This document shows, in pieces, positions 5,971 to 9,427 of a stretch of DNA of 9,427 nucleotides. The translations under genes and the position numbers were made by a program. Within the stretch, counting starts at the first letter, position 1. Every line of letters starts with the position of its first letter. Below the pieces are notes generated by a model that had not been told where the DNA came from, did no database searches, and saw only the letters and a list, made by a program, of their open reading frames with translations. The stretch spans positions 1-9,427 of the forward strand of contig JAIYAI010000452.1 in assembly GCA_027489135.1 (NCBI GenBank), read 5' to 3'. The stretch comes from Acetobacteraceae bacterium (GTDB lineage: Bacteria; Pseudomonadota; Alphaproteobacteria; Acetobacterales; Acetobacteraceae).

Positions 5971-6816
5971 ATGCCCGTCATCGACGCCCAGGTCCATGTC
6001 TATGAGCGCGACCACCCGGGCCGGCCCTGGGTGAATGCGCTGCACGGCCCGCCCGAGGTGACCGACGCCGACATGATCAAGGCGATGGACGAGGTCGGCG
6101 TCGATGGCGGCCTGCTCGTCTCGGTCCACACCATGTACCGCTACGACGCCTCCTACGCGATCGACGCCTACAACCGGCACCCGGACCGCTTCGCGCTGAT
6201 CAAGCCGGTCGATCCCTCCGATCCCGGCGTGGCAGAGACCATCGCGGAGTGGCGGAAGCAGAAGGGCGCGGTCGCCATCCGCATCATGATGCGCGCGGGC
6301 GTGTCGGAGGATCCGAACGATCCCGGCATCAACACGGTGCTGGCGGCGGCGGGCAAGCATGGCTTCCCGGTGAACCTGCTGGCCTATGGGCGGCTGGACA
6401 CCCAGATCGCCCCGCTCGCCGCCAAGCACCCCAACACGCGGCTCGTCATCGACCATATCGGGATGCAGCAGCCCTTCGAGCCGCCGGCACCGCCGAACCC
6501 CTGGGGCGACCTGCCGAAGCTGTTGAACCTGGCGCAGTACCCGAACGTCGCGGTGAAGATCACCGGCGCCTGCACCCTCTCCCACGAACCCTACCCCTAC
6601 AAGGATATCTGGGACCCGCTGGCGAAGATCTTCGACGCCTTCACGCTGGACCGCTGCATGTGGGGCACGGACTGGACGCGCGCGGTCGGCCTGCTGACCT
6701 ACAAGCAGGGCGTCGACAGCTTCCGCGTGACGGATCGCCTGACCGATGCCGACCGCGCGACGCTGATGGGCGGCAGCATCACCAAGGTCTACGGCTGGGC
6801 GCCCGGCAAGGCGTGA
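5971..6816 (+). CDS. Amidohydrolase-2 family (TIM-barrel) metal-dependent hydrolase
   Basis: A 281-residue member of the amidohydrolase-2 family (COG3618-like; includes 2-pyrone-4,6-dicarboxylate lactonase and related decarboxylases/lactonases). Visible motifs are IDAQVHVYERD (4-14), with Gln7 where many members have the first His of HxH and His9 as the second; VRIMM-type strand 'AIRIMMRAG' (102-110); IDHIGM (160-165) with His162; VKITGA (195-200) with Lys196; and CMWGTDWTR (229-237) with Asp234, the end-of-barrel metal or proton-shuttle Asp. Length is normal for the family. The start has a GGGGGAAA site 7 nt upstream. It follows the second SDR by 74 bp that contain two hairpins and a promoter-like sequence, so it may be transcribed on its own. 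It probably hydrolyses a lactone or amide or decarboxylates a small acid in the cytoplasm; the substrate is unknown. Confidence 0.92.
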   Translation: MPVIDAQVHVYERDHPGRPWVNALHGPPEVTDADMIKAMDEVGVDGGLLVSVHTMYRYDASYAIDAYNRHPDRFALIKPVDPSDPGVAETIAEWRKQKGAVAIRIMMRAGVSEDPNDPGINTVLAAAGKHGFPVNLLAYGRLDTQIAPLAAKHPNTRLVIDHIGMQQPFEPPAPPNPWGDLPKLLNLAQYPNVAVKITGACTLSHEPYPYKDIWDPLAKIFDAFTLDRCMWGTDWTRAVGLLTYKQGVDSFRVTDRLTDADRATLMGGSITKVYGWAPGKA

Positions 6817-6891
6817 TCACGGCTCACTGATCGCCTGTCGCCTGCGCCGCGTCCTTGGGGCATGCTTCCCCCAGGGCCGGGCACCCCAACG

Positions 6892-6924
6892 CACCGGCCG
6901 CAACGCGGATGGAGACGGCCGGTG
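6892..6924 (+). promoter_or_regulatory. 9-bp inverted repeat enclosing the RBS and including the GTG start
   Basis: CACCGGCCG (6892-6900) is exactly complementary to CGGCCGGTG (6916-6924). The last three bases of the 3' arm are the proposed GTG start codon (6922-6924). The 15-nt loop contains the GGAG ribosome binding site (6911-6914), 7 nt before the GTG. Folding would leave the binding site exposed but lock the start codon in the stem. Confidence 0.45.
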
Positions 6925-8520
6925 ACAGCATGGTGGAAGGCGGGCATCGCCGGGCTGGCGATGCTCGCATCGGGCGCGGCGATGGCGGAGCCGCAGCGCG
7001 GCGGCACGCTGCGCGTCTATCACCGGGAGAACCCGGCCAGCGCCTCGGTGCACGAGGAAGCCTCGATCGCCACGGCCATGCCCTTCATGGCGGTCTTCAA
7101 CAACCTCTTCGTCTACAACCAGCAGGGCGAACGCAACGACCCCGCGGACCTGACGCCCGAGCTGGCCACCGAGTGGCGCTGGAATGCCGAGAACACGCGC
7201 CTCACGCTGACGCTCCGCCAGGGCGTCGCCTGGCATGACGGCAAGCCCTTCACCTCGGCCGACGTGAAATGCACCTGGGACACGGTGGCAGGCCGGCGCC
7301 CGGCGGGCTGGCGCAAGAATCCCCGCCAGGAGTGGTACGCCAACCTGCAATCCGTCGAGACCAACGGCCCCTACGAGGTCAGCTTCCAGCTCGGCCGGCC
7401 GCAGCCCAGCTTCATCGCCTTCCTCGCCAGCGGGCTTTCACCAGTCTACCCCTGCCATGTCGATGCGCGGGTGATGCGGCAGAAGCCGATCGGCACCGGG
7501 CCCTTCCGCGTGGTGGACTTCAAGCCGAACCAGTCGATCGAGCTGACGCGCAACCCGACCTACTGGCGCGAGAGCCGGCCATACCTCGACGGCATCACCT
7601 TCCGGATCATCCGCAACCGCTCCACCCGCATCCTCGCCTTCGCCGCGGGGGAGTTCGACCTCACCTTCTCGACCGACGTCACCGCGCCCTTGATGCGCGA
7701 CCTTGCGGCGCAGGCGCCGACGACGATCTGCCAGTTCAACCTTTCCAACGTCACCAACCAGATCCTGATCAACCGCGAGACCGCGCCCTTCGACAACCAC
7801 GACATCCGCCGGGCCGTGGCGCTGTCGATCGACCACCAGGCCTATGTCGACATCCTGAGCGAGGGTCGGAATGGCCTCGGCGGCGCGATGCTGGTGCCAC
7901 CCGCGGGGCGCTGGGGCGTCACCGCGCAGGATCTCGCCGAGGCGGGCGTTGAGGGGTGGACCGGCACGGTGGCAGAGCGACGCGAGGCGGCGCGCAAGCT
8001 GATGCAGGCCGCCGGCTACGGGCCGCAGAATCCGCTGCGCGTGAAGGTCATCACCCGAGACATCCCAAGCTACCGCGACCCCGCGGTGATCATGATCGAC
8101 CAGCTCAAGCAGATCTTCATCGAGGCCGAGCTGCAGACCCTCGACACCGCGCTCTGGTACACGCAGTTGCAGCGGGGCGGCTGGGCTCTGGCGATGAACC
8201 AGAACGGCAGCGCCATCGACGACCCGGATGTGATCCTGTTCGAGAACTACCTCTGCGGCGGCGACCGCAACTACTCCCGCTACTGCAACCGCGAATTGCA
8301 GTCCCGGATGGAGCAGCAGTCGGCGACGGTGGACCCTGAGGCGCGGCGGCGACTGGTGCGGGAGATCGACATCCAGCTCCAGCGCGACGTGGCGCGGCCG
8401 ATCCTGTACCACTCCGGTGGTGCCACCTGCCGCTGGCCGCATGTGAACGGCATCAGCCTGGCGCGCAACAGCATCTACAACCACTGGCGGATGGAGGATG
8501 CCTGGCTGGCGCCCCGGTAA
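6922..8520 (+). CDS. ABC transporter solute-binding protein, family 5 (peptide/opine/nickel type)
   Basis: A 532-residue periplasmic solute-binding protein of the SBP_bac_5 (DppA/OppA) family. I chose the GTG at 6922 over the upstream ATG at 6862. It has a GGAG site 7 nt before it and gives a normal Sec signal peptide (TAWWKAGIAGLAMLASGAAMA, cleavage after Ala22). The ATG start would add 20 Pro/Arg-rich residues ahead of the signal. The family signature is LTLTLRQGVAWHDGKPF with TSADV following (residues 94-115), then GTGPFRVVDF (191-200), NPTYWRESRPYLDGI (211-225) and INRETAPFDNHDIRRAVALSID (283-304). The mature protein has six cysteines (117, 178, 270, 445, 455, 503), suggesting disulphides. 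No permease or ATPase gene lies in the window, so it is either an orphan binding protein or its partners are farther downstream. Family 5 proteins bind peptides, opines, sugars or metal chelates; the ligand cannot be read from sequence. Confidence 0.93.
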   Translation: MTAWWKAGIAGLAMLASGAAMAEPQRGGTLRVYHRENPASASVHEEASIATAMPFMAVFNNLFVYNQQGERNDPADLTPELATEWRWNAENTRLTLTLRQGVAWHDGKPFTSADVKCTWDTVAGRRPAGWRKNPRQEWYANLQSVETNGPYEVSFQLGRPQPSFIAFLASGLSPVYPCHVDARVMRQKPIGTGPFRVVDFKPNQSIELTRNPTYWRESRPYLDGITFRIIRNRSTRILAFAAGEFDLTFSTDVTAPLMRDLAAQAPTTICQFNLSNVTNQILINRETAPFDNHDIRRAVALSIDHQAYVDILSEGRNGLGGAMLVPPAGRWGVTAQDLAEAGVEGWTGTVAERREAARKLMQAAGYGPQNPLRVKVITRDIPSYRDPAVIMIDQLKQIFIEAELQTLDTALWYTQLQRGGWALAMNQNGSAIDDPDVILFENYLCGGDRNYSRYCNRELQSRMEQQSATVDPEARRRLVREIDIQLQRDVARPILYHSGGATCRWPHVNGISLARNSIYNHWRMEDAWLAPR

Positions 8521-8529
8521 CGGGGCGGC

Positions 8530-8558
8530 TAGCTTCCCCGCAACGCGAGGGGAAACGC
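8530..8558 (+). promoter_or_regulatory. Leader motif and partial hairpin before the cyclase gene, related to 5935-5966
   Basis: The leader reads TAGCTTCCCC, 9 nt, then GGGGAAACGCA before the ATG at 8561. TTCCCC (8534-8539) pairs with GGGGAA (8549-8554), covering the ribosome binding site AGGGGA. The amidohydrolase leader has TAGCGTTTCCCC, 10 nt, then GGGGAAACGCA; the 3' arm plus one base is identical over 11 nt. TAGCTT (8530-8535) could also be a -10-like element, but no clear -35 is seen. Confidence 0.45.
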
Positions 8559-8560
8559 AC

Positions 8561-9427
8561 ATGGCCATGCACGACCACGGCAAATGGGGCTGCGCCTGCT
8601 GGGGCAAGGATGACCAGCTCGGCGCCGGCAACCTCCTGACGCCGGAGCGGCGGCTGGCCGCGCTGCAGTCGATCAAGACCGGTGCGACCTACGATCTCTC
8701 CCACGTCTTCGGCATGGGCGCCCCGGCCATGGCGCCGAACCAGACGCCCTTCCTGATGTCGATGTGGGCGATCGCCAAGGACAGCATCCGCCGCGCCCGC
8801 GGCATGGGCTTCACCAACGAGGCCGGCGTCAACATCGAGCGCATCGAGATGACGGCGCATGTGGGCACGCATATCGACGCGCTCGGCCATGTCTCGAAGG
8901 GCATGCAGCTCTTCAACGGCTTCGCCTGCGAGGAGGTGACGACGGGCTGGGGGCTCGAGAAGCTCGGCGTCGAGCAGATCCCGCCCATCATCACCCGCGG
9001 CGTGCTGCTGGATGTCGCCGGCCTCGATGGCGGGCCGCATCTGGAGGCGAAGCGCGTCGTGACGCCCGAAGACCTCGCCGGTGCCGCGGAGAAGGCCGGC
9101 ATCACCATCCAGCCCGGCGACGTCGCCATGATCCGCACCGGCTGGGGGCGCTATTTCGACGTCGACAACGCGAAATACCTGGCGGGCTCGCCGGGGATCG
9201 ACGTGCCCGCGGCGCAGTGGCTGACGCAGCAGGGCGTGGTGGCGATCGGGTCGGACAACATGGCGCTGGAGGTGCTGCCAAACCCGGACCATTCGAAGCG
9301 ACTGCCCGTGCACCAGCACTGCCTCGCCGAGGCCGGCGTGCACATCATCGAGAACCTGATGCTGGAGGAGATCGCGCAGGCCGGTGCGGCTAGCTTCTGC
9401 TTCATCGCGCTGCCGCCGAAGATGCGC
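8561..9427 (+). CDS. Cyclase-family metal-dependent hydrolase (kynurenine formamidase-like), 3'-partial
   Basis: 289 codons are open to the window edge with no stop, so the gene is cut at its 3' end. The predicted protein belongs to the cyclase family (PF04199), whose best-known member is kynurenine formamidase. The hallmark HVGTHIDALGH (residues 100-110) gives His100, His104, Asp106 and His110. Other family features are YDLSHVFGMGAPAM (44-57), RGVLLDVAG (146-154), VAMIRTGWG (188-196), IGSDNMALEV (229-238) and LPVHQHCLAEAGVHIIENL (248-266) with Glu264. The end, FCFIALPPKM, precedes the usual short C-terminal tail, so probably few residues are missing. Start: ATG 8561 with AGGGGA 7 nt upstream; ATG 8567 is an in-frame alternative. 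It lies 40 bp after the solute-binding protein gene. It likely opens an amide or lactone-type bond; the true substrate is not kynurenine by any evidence here. Confidence 0.9.
   Translation, partial: MAMHDHGKWGCACWGKDDQLGAGNLLTPERRLAALQSIKTGATYDLSHVFGMGAPAMAPNQTPFLMSMWAIAKDSIRRARGMGFTNEAGVNIERIEMTAHVGTHIDALGHVSKGMQLFNGFACEEVTTGWGLEKLGVEQIPPIITRGVLLDVAGLDGGPHLEAKRVVTPEDLAGAAEKAGITIQPGDVAMIRTGWGRYFDVDNAKYLAGSPGIDVPAAQWLTQQGVVAIGSDNMALEVLPNPDHSKRLPVHQHCLAEAGVHIIENLMLEEIAQAGAASFCFIALPPKMR

Noticed and set aside
6812..6821. Perfect 10-bp palindrome CGTGATCACG across the amidohydrolase stop codon
   Set aside because: It is a single short palindrome with no second copy or promoter nearby; as an operator or terminator it has no support.
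6862..6921. ATG at 6862 as start of the solute-binding protein
   Set aside because: It adds 20 Pro/Arg-rich residues before the signal peptide and has no purine-rich binding site; GTG 6922 has GGAG at the right distance and gives a normal signal peptide.
7438..8676. Long minus-strand open frame of 412 codons opposite the solute-binding protein gene
   Set aside because: It has the His/Arg/Val-rich shadow composition typical of GC-rich antisense frames, no recognisable motif, and lies opposite a well-supported gene.
8453..9343. Minus-strand open frame opposite the cyclase gene
   Set aside because: The plus strand encodes the full set of cyclase-family motifs here, and the antisense frame shows none.
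1..9427. CRISPR array, insertion sequence, tRNA/rRNA or phage attachment site
   Set aside because: I found no spaced direct repeats at DNA level, no transposase-like protein, no RNA-gene signatures and no composition shift; the only tandem repeats are protein-level RTX and beta-type repeats.

Overview
The window is uniformly GC-rich, with codon third positions dominated by G/C, and is packed with genes. It holds a serralysin/RTX protein, two short-chain dehydrogenases, an amidohydrolase, an oligopeptide-type solute-binding protein and a cyclase-family hydrolase. This suggests an alphaproteobacterium, most likely a Roseomonas-like member of the Acetobacteraceae. That placement is an inference from gene content and composition; no rRNA, tRNA or marker gene is present to confirm it. 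I see no insertion sequence, CRISPR array, RNA gene or phage gene.

Layout. (1) 1-2433: the C-terminal part of a large secreted calcium-binding protein. It enters at the end of a serralysin (M10) peptidase domain and continues through an RTX block, a region of about five degenerate beta-type repeats, a second RTX block and a type I secretion C-terminus. (2) 2515-4097: a classical SDR oxidoreductase whose stop codon overlaps (ATGA) the start of an exported M15-type peptidase. (3) 4101-5033, minus strand: a DUF2272 lipoprotein converging on the M15 gene with 3 bp between them. (4) 5144-9427, plus strand: a second SDR, an amidohydrolase-2 TIM-barrel protein, a peptide/opine/nickel-type ABC solute-binding protein and a cyclase-family metal hydrolase that runs off the window. 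This last block looks like a catabolic or uptake cluster for a small, perhaps amide- or lactone-containing compound. No permease or ATPase gene is in view.

How the genes may work together. The M15 peptidase and the DUF2272 protein are both exported and probably act in the cell envelope. In the catabolic block the binding protein would capture a substrate outside the cytoplasmic membrane, and the two hydrolases and the SDR would act on it inside. The substrate cannot be named from sequence.

Most of the window is ordinary. The points worth a second look are: the second SDR has lost three of the four canonical catalytic residues (Asn, Ser and Tyr positions) while keeping Lys; several genes of the catabolic block have inverted repeats placed over their ribosome binding site or start codon, two of them sharing a near-identical leader motif; and the DUF2272 protein reads like a CHAP/NlpC-type domain with Ser where the catalytic Cys would be. 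I see no convincing new multi-gene system.
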